Shown: positions 17,895 through 25,433 of the stretch, piece after piece
Position numbering within the stretch: position 1 is the first letter of the stretch
Layout: every line of letters begins with the position of its first letter
NCBI RefSeq assembly: GCF_002113125.1
Contig: NZ_NEJP01000007.1
Span: forward strand, 1-64,000
Length of the DNA: 64,000 bases
Source of the DNA: Pseudomonas sp. B20(2017)
Lineage (GTDB): Bacteria; Pseudomonadota; Gammaproteobacteria; Pseudomonadales; Pseudomonadaceae
Reading direction: 5' to 3'
Made by a program: the position numbers and the translations under genes
Notes under the pieces: model-generated
What the model was told of the DNA's origin: nothing
The model's input: the letters and a program-made list of their open reading frames with translations, nothing else
Databases searched by the model: none

Positions 17895-19277
17895 TCAGCC
17901 AGCGACCTGAGCTTCTGTCAGCTCTTCCAGCGTCTTGCCTCGGGTCTCCATCCCGAACAGCCACACCACCCCCGCCGCAATCGCAAAGCACAACGCACCC
18001 AGCGCAAACACCCCGCCCTGCCCGGTGATCGGGAACACCAGCCCGGTGACCAACGGTCCGAGCAGCGAACCCACGCGGCCGATGGCCGAGGCAAACCCCG
18101 AGCCCGTCGCCCGCGCCGAGGTTGGATACAGTTCTGGCGTGTAGGTGTAGAGCACCGCCCACATGCCGAACAGGAAAAACTGCATCAACAGCCCCGTGCC
18201 GATCAGCAGCGCCACGTTGCCGCCAAACACCGCGCTTTGTCCGTACAGAAACGCCATCACCCCGCCGCCGAGCAACGTGACGATGCACACCGGCTTGCGT
18301 CCCCAACGCTCCACCAGCCAGGCCGCCATCAGGAAGCCTGGAATCCCGCCGAGGGAAATCAGCACCGTGTAATACACCGACTGGGTGACCGCAAACCCCG
18401 ACTGTTGCAGCAGCGCGCTGAGCCAGGAGGTCAGGCCGTAGAAGCCGAGCAGCGCGAAGAACCAAAGGCTCCAGATCATCGTCGTGCGCTGGCGGTACTG
18501 CGGCGACCAGATCTGTTTGAGCGCCGAAAGGAAATGGCCCGGCGGGGTCACGCTACGTGGCAGACGAACCGGCGCCGGCAATGCAGCACCGCCGAGTGAG
18601 GCCTGTACCCGCGCCTCGATGCCACACAAAACCTTGTTCGCTGCGTCATGTTTGCCGGCCTGTTCCAGCCAGCGCGGCGACTCGGGAATGAAAAAGCGGA
18701 TCGCCAGCACGAACACTGCCGGCACCGCCAGCACCAGAAAGATGTCGCGCCAGCCAATCAACGGCAGCAGGAAATACGACAGCACACCCGCCGCAACGAA
18801 CCCCAGCGGCCAGAAACCGTCCATCAAGGCGATGTAGCGCCCGCGACGCTGCGCAGGAATCAACTCCGACAACATCGACTGGGCAATCGGAAACTCCATG
18901 CCCATGCCGATTCCCAGCAGGATGCGGAACAGCGTCAGGCTCTCGACCGTCTGCGCCGTGGAACACAGGTAACTGGCCAGCCCCCACAGGACGATGCTCC
19001 ATTGGAACACCGGTTTGCGACCGAACCGATCCGCCAGCAATCCGGACAGTGACGCCCCCAGCACCATGCCGAAAAAACTCGAACTGGCCAGCAGGCCAGC
19101 CTGCGCGCTGCTCAGGCCGAACTCGGCTTTGATCGAGCCGAGCAGGAAGGTCATCATCGCCAGATCCATGGAGTCGAAGAAAAACGCCAGGGCGATGATG
19201 ATGAAGATGATCCGGTGATAACCGCTGACTGGCAGACGCTCCAGTCGATCTGCCGCGCTGAAGTTTCCCGTGTCCAT
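17895..19277 (-). CDS. MFS transporter (metabolite:H+ symporter / sugar-porter-like)
   Basis: 460 residues with 12 predicted membrane segments. The MFS signature GLLADRFGRKPVFQ lies between TM2 and TM3 (about 82-95), its second-half counterpart is WLVERWGRKP, and PESPRWLEQAGKHD follows TM6, as in the sugar-porter/organic-acid carriers such as niacin or benzoate permeases. The substrate is not assignable. It is divergent by position from nothing obvious; upstream lies the 3' end of an ArsR-like regulator on the same strand, which could control it. Confidence 0.85.
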   Translation of the reverse strand: MDTGNFSAADRLERLPVSGYHRIIFIIIALAFFFDSMDLAMMTFLLGSIKAEFGLSSAQAGLLASSSFFGMVLGASLSGLLADRFGRKPVFQWSIVLWGLASYLCSTAQTVESLTLFRILLGIGMGMEFPIAQSMLSELIPAQRRGRYIALMDGFWPLGFVAAGVLSYFLLPLIGWRDIFLVLAVPAVFVLAIRFFIPESPRWLEQAGKHDAANKVLCGIEARVQASLGGAALPAPVRLPRSVTPPGHFLSALKQIWSPQYRQRTTMIWSLWFFALLGFYGLTSWLSALLQQSGFAVTQSVYYTVLISLGGIPGFLMAAWLVERWGRKPVCIVTLLGGGVMAFLYGQSAVFGGNVALLIGTGLLMQFFLFGMWAVLYTYTPELYPTSARATGSGFASAIGRVGSLLGPLVTGLVFPITGQGGVFALGALCFAIAAGVVWLFGMETRGKTLEELTEAQVAG

Positions 19278-19403
19278 GCCACCTCCTCAATCCGAAAAGT
19301 CCCCGGATCGAGTGTGCGCGATAGCGGTTGCGCGCCTGTGCCAGATGCGACGTGTTCGCAGCCGTTGGCGACGCTCGGTAGCAAATCAGTGGAAGAAAGC
19401 GCT

Positions 19404-20138
19404 CTACAACGCCATTTCCAGCTCGGTTTCACAGGCGAAACGGTGAATTTCCCGCTGGCCCGCCGCCGTCAGTTGCAAGGCGCGGGAATCGTTGGGCAGT
19501 ACCAGCCAGCCCGATTGCATGAACAGCTGCAACAACGCCGCGCCCAGCGAGCCTCCCATGTGCGGGCGACGCTCGCTCCAGTCTGGACAGGCGCAAGCCA
19601 CCTGAGCGTTGCGATGGGCCAGCGCTTGGATGTACACCCCGCGCCCGGCCAGTTGTGTCGAGCCTTTATGCGTGACCACCACTCGATGCTCAAGCTGCTC
19701 GATCCAGCCGGCATCGAGCAGCCGCTGGTACAGGTCGGCGGCCAGCGTTCCGCCCAGATGGTCGTCGCAAAACCGTGCGCGAAGCAGTGAGGAAGGAGCG
19801 GCCTGGGGTCTGACGACCGGCGAGGCACGCTTGAACACGTCGGGGATTTCTCGCGGAGCGCTGGCCAACGTGGCGCTGGCCAGCGCTTCGATGGCCGCGC
19901 CGATTTCGGGAGCCGCCAGACGAAAGAAGCGTTTGCGTCCGCGCGCCTCGACCTTCAACAGCCCCCCAGCGGACAAGCGCCCCAGATGCGCACTGGCTGA
20001 CGAAGGCGAAAGCCCGGCCAGCAACGCCAGCTCCTCGGTCTGCCGCGCCGAGCCGTCCATCAACGCCCACATCATCGCGCTGCGTTTGGGATCGGCCAGC
20101 AACGTGGCGATCTGGCTGATGCAAGGTGCATGTTCCAT
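19404..20138 (-). CDS. ArsR-family winged-helix regulator with C-terminal sensor domain
   Basis: 244 residues, twice the size of simple ArsR proteins. The N-terminal winged helix (TEELALLAGLSPSSASAHLG, in parts, about 33-52, then a wing EARGRKRFFRLA) is followed by ~150 residues of unassigned domain rich in His/Cys (FCDDHLGG, ACACPDWSERRPHMGG). The latter segments might bind a metal or thiol-reactive ligand, but they do not match a known ArsR metal site. It lies 126 bp upstream of the MFS gene on the same strand, a likely target. Confidence 0.8.
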   Translation of the reverse strand: MEHAPCISQIATLLADPKRSAMMWALMDGSARQTEELALLAGLSPSSASAHLGRLSAGGLLKVEARGRKRFFRLAAPEIGAAIEALASATLASAPREIPDVFKRASPVVRPQAAPSSLLRARFCDDHLGGTLAADLYQRLLDAGWIEQLEHRVVVTHKGSTQLAGRGVYIQALAHRNAQVACACPDWSERRPHMGGSLGAALLQLFMQSGWLVLPNDSRALQLTAAGQREIHRFACETELEMAL

Positions 20139-20443
20139 CTATTCACTCCCTGTTGAATCGTATCGTCTACAGCTCATAGACATCTTGACCAGTAATCAGT
20201 CGTCGGCCAAGGCGCGCAAAATACCTTGAGCCCAAGCGAGGCAGCGCGCCGCAGCGAGGAAACCGCAGCACTGTCGCGACCCTCGTCCCTACCCGGCCGG
20301 TTGCGGTCTGATCGTTCTCGCATCGGCCTTTTGGTGCGGGCATCAGGCGGCCGCTAGTATAAGCGGGTTGCTCGCGGCGTCCTGCGCCGGAGCGGCCGTG
20401 GTTGGTGATTGTTCCTGAGAGAAATTTCGCTATTTACCTGCGA
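20139..20443. other. Gene-free interval, 305 bp
   Basis: Lies between the ArsR-like start (minus) and the LysR stop (minus). I find no conserved reading frame, no clear terminator with a T-run, and no recognisable RNA. A CGACTAAT octamer occurs at 20441. A TAGTATAAG stretch near 20355 could be a -10 element but lacks a convincing -35. Confidence 0.4.
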
Positions 20444-21373
20444 CTAATGGTCAGACTCCTGAAAAACGGGAAAACGGCTACTCAATTCGGCGCAACGGCT
20501 GGCGAGCATCTCCCTCAGAAGGTTCACCGGCTTACTCAATTGTGCGCGATGGGCGCACAGCAGATTCAGCGGAGCACGTTCGCAAAGCAGCTCCGGCAAC
20601 AGCACTTTCAGCCGCCCCGCCAGCACATCACCGGCCACATCAAGCCACGATTTGTAGGCGATGCCGGCTCCTGCCACCGCCCACAGACGCACCACGTCGG
20701 CGTCGTCACTGAAGCGGTCGCCACTGACGGTCAGACCGACCTCGCGTTTGCCGTCGTGGAAATTCCAATGGTCGTGCACCCGGCCACCGAGCATATAAAG
20801 CAGGCAGTTGTGCTGCGCCAGCTGTTCCAGATGCAGTGGCTCGCCGTGCCGGGCCAGGTAGGCCGGTGATGCGCACAACACCCGTCGGTTGCGCGGGGCA
20901 ATCGGCAACGCCACCAGACTGGAATCCTCCGGCTCGCCGTAGCGCAAGGCGATGTCCACCGGCTGGCGAAACAGGTCGGCGATGCGGTCACCCAGCAGCA
21001 GGCGCACCGTCAGTTTCGGGTGTTCGCGCTGAAAGTCATCGAGCCACGGCAACAGAAGATTGCGTCCGAAGTCCGAAGGCGCCGACAGTTGCAGAATGCC
21101 GCTGACCTGGTCCTGCCCGCTGGCCAGCAGGCGGCGCCCCTCATCCAGGTTGCTCAACGCAGCGCGGGCGTATTCGAGAAACCCTTCACCTTCGGCCGTC
21201 AGCCGCAGGCTGCGAGTGGAGCGCGCCAACAGCCGCGCGCCCAATTGCTGCTCGATCCGCTTGAGCGCAGCACTGGCCACGGCGGCGGACATGTCCATCA
21301 CCCGCGCCGCCGCCGACAGGCTGCCCAGATCCGCCGCACGGACAAACAACTGCAAGTCATCGAAACGCAGCAT
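20444..21373 (-). CDS. LysR-family transcriptional regulator
   Basis: About 309 residues. The ATG at 21373 opens MLRFDDLQLFVRAADLGSLS, the normal LysR start; six extra codons upstream are not conserved-looking. The N-terminal helix-turn-helix (SAAARVMDMSAAVASAALKRIEQQLG, in parts, ~20-45) is followed by a substrate domain with the ALRYGEPEDSSLV pattern of the CrgA/DmlR-like branch. It is divergent, about 115 bp away, from the monooxygenase/quinone-oxidoreductase pair, which it most likely regulates. Confidence 0.88.
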   Translation of the reverse strand: MLRFDDLQLFVRAADLGSLSAAARVMDMSAAVASAALKRIEQQLGARLLARSTRSLRLTAEGEGFLEYARAALSNLDEGRRLLASGQDQVSGILQLSAPSDFGRNLLLPWLDDFQREHPKLTVRLLLGDRIADLFRQPVDIALRYGEPEDSSLVALPIAPRNRRVLCASPAYLARHGEPLHLEQLAQHNCLLYMLGGRVHDHWNFHDGKREVGLTVSGDRFSDDADVVRLWAVAGAGIAYKSWLDVAGDVLAGRLKVLLPELLCERAPLNLLCAHRAQLSKPVNLLREMLASRCAELSSRFPVFQESDH

Positions 21374-21489
21374 CTCAGCCCCGATTATCAAAAAAACATT
21401 GAAAGAGACTGCTCTTTTAGCCGGTTTTATCTCGGGCAGAAATAGCCAATCATGCCATCCATCGAATTCATCCCGTCCCGGAGTCGAAC

Positions 21490-21783
21490 ATGTCCCAGCC
21501 TTTCACCGCCATCGCCACCCTGATTGCCCGACCTGGCCAGCAGGACGCCCTCGAACAGCACCTGCGCGCCCTGATCGAACCGACCCGCGCTGAAGCCGGT
21601 TGCGGTCAGTACGAACTGCATCAGGACCTGGCCAACCCACTGGCCTTCTACATGATCGAACAGTGGGCCAGCGACGAAGCCTTGCAAGCCCATGATGCCA
21701 GCGCGCATATCCAGCATTTCCGCAGCCAGGCCGAGGCGTTCCTCGAACACTTCGAACTCAAGCGCCTGCGCGTCATCGCCTGA
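21490..21783 (+). CDS. Antibiotic biosynthesis monooxygenase (ABM) / YgiN-like quinol monooxygenase
   Basis: 97 residues, the usual size for this dimeric ferredoxin-like alpha-beta barrel. Visible: PFTAIATLIARPGQQDALEQ at the start and the ABM core AGCGQYELHQDLANPLAFYMIEQW around residues 37-60 (in parts), with the conserved E-Q-W strand. E. coli YgiN oxidises menadiol-type quinols. The next gene, 31 bp downstream, is a quinone-oxidoreductase-like enzyme, so the pair may cycle or detoxify quinones under the divergent LysR regulator (inference). Confidence 0.82.
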   Translation: MSQPFTAIATLIARPGQQDALEQHLRALIEPTRAEAGCGQYELHQDLANPLAFYMIEQWASDEALQAHDASAHIQHFRSQAEAFLEHFELKRLRVIA

Positions 21784-21814
21784 AGCCTCCCTTTATTCAC
21801 TTTCGGAGTTCTCC

Positions 21815-22828
21815 ATGAAAGCCATCGCCTATTACGCTTCGCTCCCGATCAGCGACGAAAAATCCCTGCAAGACATCGAACTGCCAGAACCGGTAGCCGG
21901 CCCCCGCGACCTGCTGGTGGAAGTCAAAGCGATTTCGGTCAACCCGGTCGACACCAAGGTTCGCCAAAACGTCGCGCCGGAAGGCGGCGCTGCCAAAGTG
22001 CTCGGCTGGGACGTGGCCGGCGTGGTCAAGTCGGTCGGCAGTGAAGTGACATTGTTCAAGGCCGGCGACAAGGTGTTCTACGCCGGCTCCATTGCCCGGG
22101 CCGGTGGCAACAGCGAACTGCACGTGGTGGATGAGCGGATTGTCGGCCACATGCCGAAAACCCTCAGCTTCGCCGAAGCTGCCGCCTTGCCGCTGACCGC
22201 CATTACGGCGTGGGAATTGTTGTTCGAACGTCTGCAGATTCGCGAAGGCAACACTGACGAAGGCCAGAGCCTGCTGATCGTCGGCGCGGCCGGCGGCGTC
22301 GGTTCGATCCTCACCCAACTGGCCAGCCAGTTGACCGGCCTCAAGGTGATCGGCACCGCCTCCCGCCCTGAGACCCGCAACTGGGTGACAGAGCTGGGCG
22401 CTGATCTGGTGATCGATCACAGCCAGCCGTTGAGCGAAGAACTGAAACGCGCCGGTGTGGCCAACGTGACCCACGTCGCCAGCCTGACCCAGACCGAACA
22501 GCACCTGGACCAACTGGTCGAGGCCTTGGCGCCGCAAGGCAAACTGGCACTGATCGACGATCCGAAAGCGCTGGACGTGACCAAACTCAAGCGCAAGAGC
22601 CTGTCACTGCACTGGGAGTTCATGTACACCCGCTCGCTGTTCGAAACGCCGGACATGATCGAGCAGCACAAACTGCTCAATCGAGTGGCCGGGCTGATCG
22701 ACAACGGCACCTTGAAAACCACGGTAGGCGAGCACTTCGGCACAATCAACGCGAGCAACCTGCGCCGCGCCCACGAATTGCTGGAAAGCGGCAAGGCCAA
22801 GGGGAAAATTGTTTTAGAAGGTTTCTAA
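21815..22828 (+). CDS. Zinc-type alcohol dehydrogenase-like / NADPH:quinone oxidoreductase (MDR family)
   Basis: 337 residues. The ATG at 21815 follows GGAG. N-terminal GroES-like domain (PGPRDLLVEVKAISVNPVDTKVR region), Rossmann cofactor motif VGAAGGVGSIL at about 161-171, and a C-terminal EHFGTINASNLRRAHELLESGKAKGKIVL (in parts) typical of the ZADH/YhfP-like NADPH:quinone reductases. No structural zinc lobe is visible. It is translationally close to the YgiN-like gene and probably in one operon. An intrinsic terminator follows at 22839. Confidence 0.87.
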   Translation: MKAIAYYASLPISDEKSLQDIELPEPVAGPRDLLVEVKAISVNPVDTKVRQNVAPEGGAAKVLGWDVAGVVKSVGSEVTLFKAGDKVFYAGSIARAGGNSELHVVDERIVGHMPKTLSFAEAAALPLTAITAWELLFERLQIREGNTDEGQSLLIVGAAGGVGSILTQLASQLTGLKVIGTASRPETRNWVTELGADLVIDHSQPLSEELKRAGVANVTHVASLTQTEQHLDQLVEALAPQGKLALIDDPKALDVTKLKRKSLSLHWEFMYTRSLFETPDMIEQHKLLNRVAGLIDNGTLKTTVGEHFGTINASNLRRAHELLESGKAKGKIVLEGF

Positions 22829-22838
22829 AACTCGCGAG

Positions 22839-22894
22839 ACCGCAGCCTTCTCCAGCCTCCGATGTGGCTGGCCCGGGGGCTGCGGTGTTTTTTT
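22839..22894 (+). terminator. Intrinsic terminator of the quinone oxidoreductase operon
   Basis: Stem ACCGCAGCC (22839-22847) with GGCTGCGGT (22878-22886), an inner CCAGCC/GGCTGG stem, then a run of seven T (22888-22894). It starts 10 bp after the stop codon. Confidence 0.85.
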
Positions 22895-22994
22895 GCCGTC
22901 AGTCAGATGCTTGACCCTTGTCACAATTGCGATCGTATTCAGGACTACAATCGAGTCCTCTGCGATGCAATCTTTTACGTACGGGAGGTCAGCA

Positions 22995-23168
22995 ATGAAG
23001 ATCCTGATAAAAGAAGTGGCAAAGTCCCAGTGGCAAGTTCGTCTTGACCAGCACGCCGTGACCTTCCGCAGTGAGGCCGAAGCGCTGGCCTTCACCCGCA
23101 CTCTCGAAGCGCGTCTGCACGCGCCCCATCGGATTCCCGACCCCGGTCAGCAGCGCGCTGTCGGTTGA
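22995..23168 (+). CDS. Small hypothetical protein
   Basis: 57 residues. The ATG at 22995 is preceded by GGGAGG with 7-nt spacing, a good ribosome-binding site. The product starts MKILIKEVAKSQWQVRLD and reads like a short beta-alpha domain; resemblance to DUF2188-type small proteins (a query-like strand, then an EAEALAFTRTLEARL helix) is weak. It has no signal peptide or membrane segment. It lies after a strong terminator, so it must have its own promoter. Function unknown. Confidence 0.6.
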   Translation: MKILIKEVAKSQWQVRLDQHAVTFRSEAEALAFTRTLEARLHAPHRIPDPGQQRAVG

Positions 23169-23178
23169 GGCCTTCGTT

Positions 23179-24381
23179 TCAGATTTCAGCCTGCGCCTTT
23201 GCCAGCGCCCGGGCATTCTGTATGCGCCGGGTGAGCATCGCTGCGCACACCACCAGCAAACCACACAGGCTGATGACCATGGCCATCGGCACGGCGGTGC
23301 CATCGTGCAGGATCCCCACCAGCGCCGAAGCCCCGGCGGCAACGCTGAACTGCAGGCTACCGAGCAACGCTGAAGCACTGCCGGCGCGACCGCCCTGCCC
23401 GTTCATCGCACACGCCGCCGCATTGGGGCTGATGCAGCCAAGGCTGGCCACGCAGATGAACAAAGGAATCAGCAGTGGCCACAGTGCCTCGGTGTGCAAG
23501 GCGCTGACCGCAAGCAGCGTCAGCCCGGCGCCCAGGTAAACCCAGACCGCCCGCGACAGCAGAAAGGCCGGACCGCGCTTGGCCAGCAGTCGCGCATTGA
23601 CCTGTGCGACCAGAATGAACCCGGCCGCATTGGTGCCGAACAGCCAGCCGAAATGTTCGGCCGGCACGCCGTACAGTTTGATGAATATGAACGGGGAGCC
23701 GGCGATGTAGGCAAACATCCCGGCGATGGCGATGCCGCCGGTCAGGGCATGGCCCATGTAGACCGGATCCGCCAGCAGCCGGCCGTACTGACGCAGGGCG
23801 CCAGACAACGGCTGACGCGGAACATGCGCCGGCAGACTTTCCGGCAGGCCGAGGGCTACCGCCAGTCCGGCCAAGGCACTGAAACCGGTCAGCATCAGGA
23901 AGATCGACTGCCATCCCGACGTGTTCACCAGCAGGCCGCCGAGCATTGGCGCCAGAATCGGTGCCAGCCCCATCACCAGCATCAGTTGCGAGAAGACTTT
24001 CGCCGAGCCCACCGCATCGCATTTGTCGCTGACCACCGCCCGGGCAATCACCATCCCCGCACAGCCGCCCAGCGCCTGCAAGAGCCGCGCGCCGATCAGC
24101 CATTCCAGATTCGGCGCGTAGGCGCAGGCCACTGACGCCAGCGTGAACAGCGCCAGACCAATGAGCAGCGGAATCCGCCGACCGAAGCGATCCGCCAACG
24201 GCCCGTAAGCCAGTTGGCCTATGGACAGGCCGAAAAAGTAAGCCGACAGCGTCAGCTGGACGTGTTTCTCATCCGTGCCGAACGCCAGCGCCATGGTTGG
24301 AAAGGCGGGTAAATAGAAGTCGATCGCCAACGGACCGAAAGCGGTCAGGGCACCGAGAATCAGAAGGGTACGGAAGTTCAT
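23179..24381 (-). CDS. Bcr/CflA-family multidrug MFS exporter
   Basis: 400 residues, 12 membrane segments. It starts MNFRTLLILGALTAFGPLAIDFYLPAFP, the classic Bcr/CflA N terminus with the acidic/aromatic DFYLPAFP in TM1. The MFS motif GPLADRFGRRIPLL follows TM2 (about 60-73), and LQALGGCAGMVIARAVVSD carries drug-exporter motif C-like features. The family exports drugs such as bicyclomycin, chloramphenicol or sulfonamides, but natural substrates are unknown. Its 3' end lies 10 bp from the converging small ORF. Confidence 0.88.
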   Translation of the reverse strand: MNFRTLLILGALTAFGPLAIDFYLPAFPTMALAFGTDEKHVQLTLSAYFFGLSIGQLAYGPLADRFGRRIPLLIGLALFTLASVACAYAPNLEWLIGARLLQALGGCAGMVIARAVVSDKCDAVGSAKVFSQLMLVMGLAPILAPMLGGLLVNTSGWQSIFLMLTGFSALAGLAVALGLPESLPAHVPRQPLSGALRQYGRLLADPVYMGHALTGGIAIAGMFAYIAGSPFIFIKLYGVPAEHFGWLFGTNAAGFILVAQVNARLLAKRGPAFLLSRAVWVYLGAGLTLLAVSALHTEALWPLLIPLFICVASLGCISPNAAACAMNGQGGRAGSASALLGSLQFSVAAGASALVGILHDGTAVPMAMVISLCGLLVVCAAMLTRRIQNARALAKAQAEI

Positions 24382-24484
24382 CAGGCGTCCAGGTCGGGCG
24401 GGCAGTTGAGTTGAGTGCAGCCCGACAGTCTAGCCGCGCGAGGACGCCTTGAACATTCCGGTAGCTCGCTAACTATTAAAAAGA

Positions 24485-24682
24485 TCAGGCGAGTTTGATG
24501 GCGTAGCCTTCTTCGCTGATCGCCTCGATCACCTGCTCGGCGCTCAGCGCACTTTCGACGCCGACTTCCTTCGCCGCCAGATCGACCCGCACGCTCGCGG
24601 CCGGATCCTTGCTCTGCACCGCCTGGGTGACGGCTTTGACACAGTGACCGCAGGACATGCCTTCAACAGTGAACACTTGCAT
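24485..24682 (-). CDS. copZ: Copper chaperone, heavy-metal-associated (HMA) domain protein
   Basis: 65 residues, a single HMA ferredoxin-like domain. MQVFTVEGMSCGHCVKAVTQAV carries the Cu(I)-binding CxxC at residues 11 and 14 (Cys-Gly-His-Cys). It binds cytoplasmic Cu(I) and passes it to CopA or buffers it. It is divergent from the secreted protein at 24831, about 750 bp from copA. The minus-strand promoter has a CueR-type operator (24720-24743), so copper induction through the CueR encoded at 27824 is expected. Confidence 0.92.
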   Translation of the reverse strand: MQVFTVEGMSCGHCVKAVTQAVQSKDPAASVRVDLAAKEVGVESALSAEQVIEAISEEGYAIKLA

Positions 24683-24719
24683 GGAATGACTCCTTTGAGT
24701 GAGGTTGCCGGCAGTTTCA

Positions 24720-24743
24720 GGCTTGCCACGATGGCAAGGTCAA
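24720..24743 (-). promoter_or_regulatory. CueR-type operator/promoter of copZ
   Basis: On the minus strand, TTGACC (24738-24743) runs into ACCTTGCC-N5-GGCAAG-CC, a dyad with one mismatch centred in an extended spacer. The same sequence logic is seen in front of copA at 25374. It ends about 38 bp upstream of the copZ start codon. Confidence 0.8.
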
Positions 24744-24830
24744 GTTCTGCAAAAAACTGCCGGGCTGGCAATCGGCGCCGCGCTCGGCCAAGCTGCACGC
24801 ATCAATGACATGAATTCAGGAGATTCAGCC

Positions 24831-25214
24831 ATGCGCTGGTCAGCTTTCAGCCTGTTTGGCTTACTCAGCCTCTTTGCCGCGATCCCTTCGGTGCAAGCCG
24901 CCGGGGAAGATTACGGGGTGCTGATCATTTCCCGCGAACGCCTGGAAGTGGCGACCTCCTGCGAAATCGGCGTGTACATCCAGGATCAGCTGTCGGCACG
25001 CCTGTTTCAGGAGCAAAGCACATCGTTCAACCTGCCGCCGGGTAATGTCTCGCTGCGCCTGAAACTGCTGCCGGGACAAATGCCGGGCTGCAACCCGGGC
25101 ATGCTCGCGCCGGGCTCGCAGGAGATCAAACTGCACGCCGGCGACATCCTGAAATTCCGCATCGCGATGAACCAGGAAGGCATGTACCTCAAGCCGACGG
25201 GCCTCGGTTACTAA
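24831..25214 (+). CDS. Small secreted protein next to copper genes
   Basis: 127 residues. The ATG at 24831 follows AGGAGA and starts a clear signal peptide ([12 protein letters not shown]..., cleavage after VQA around residue 23). The mature part begins [17 protein letters not shown] and has two cysteines (in TSCEIGVY and GCNPGML), possibly a disulfide. It resembles small periplasmic proteins of Pseudomonas with no assigned function. It sits between copZ and copA and shares the copZ intergenic region, so copper-related expression is possible but not shown. Confidence 0.75.
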   Translation: MRWSAFSLFGLLSLFAAIPSVQAAGEDYGVLIISRERLEVATSCEIGVYIQDQLSARLFQEQSTSFNLPPGNVSLRLKLLPGQMPGCNPGMLAPGSQEIKLHAGDILKFRIAMNQEGMYLKPTGLGY

Positions 25215-25223
25215 GGCCTGCCG

Positions 25224-25330
25224 CTCGTTCCCACGCTCTGCGTGGGAATGCAGCCCGGGACGCTCTGCGTCCCAAAGCGTGACGCGGAGCGTCACAAGAG
25301 GCATTCCCACGCAGAGCGTGGGAACGATCG
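25224..25330. repeat. Long palindromic intergenic repeat (GATCGTTCCCACGC family)
   Basis: A ~107-bp element with outer inverted arms CTCGTTCCCACGCTCTGCGT... and ...ACGCAGAGCGTGGGAACGA and inner inverted segments around GGGACGCTCTGCGTCCC. It stands right after the secreted protein gene and about 45 bp before the copA promoter. Same family as 13031 and 15628. Confidence 0.85.
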
Positions 25331-25373
25331 AGTACGCGGGCGGTGGCGGGTGGCGGGTGGCGGAAACTGGTGC

Positions 25374-25404
25374 TTGACCTTGCCAGCATGGCAAGGTTGA
25401 TCCT
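25374..25404 (+). promoter_or_regulatory. CueR-type operator/promoter of copA
   Basis: TTGACC at 25374-25379 overlaps a perfect dyad ACCTTGCC-N5-GGCAAGGT (25377-25397); a 19-bp spacer leads to a weak -10 near 25399-25404. This matches the Cu(I)-responsive CueR promoter design. copA starts at 25434, and cueR is the gene after copA. Confidence 0.88.
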
Positions 25405-25433
25405 GTAGGCATCCACTACAGGGAGTACGACCG

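Noticed and set aside
24720..24743. Terminator hairpin after an unseen gene
   Set aside because: The dyad is the CueR operator: TTGACC adjoins it at the right distance and there is no T-run.
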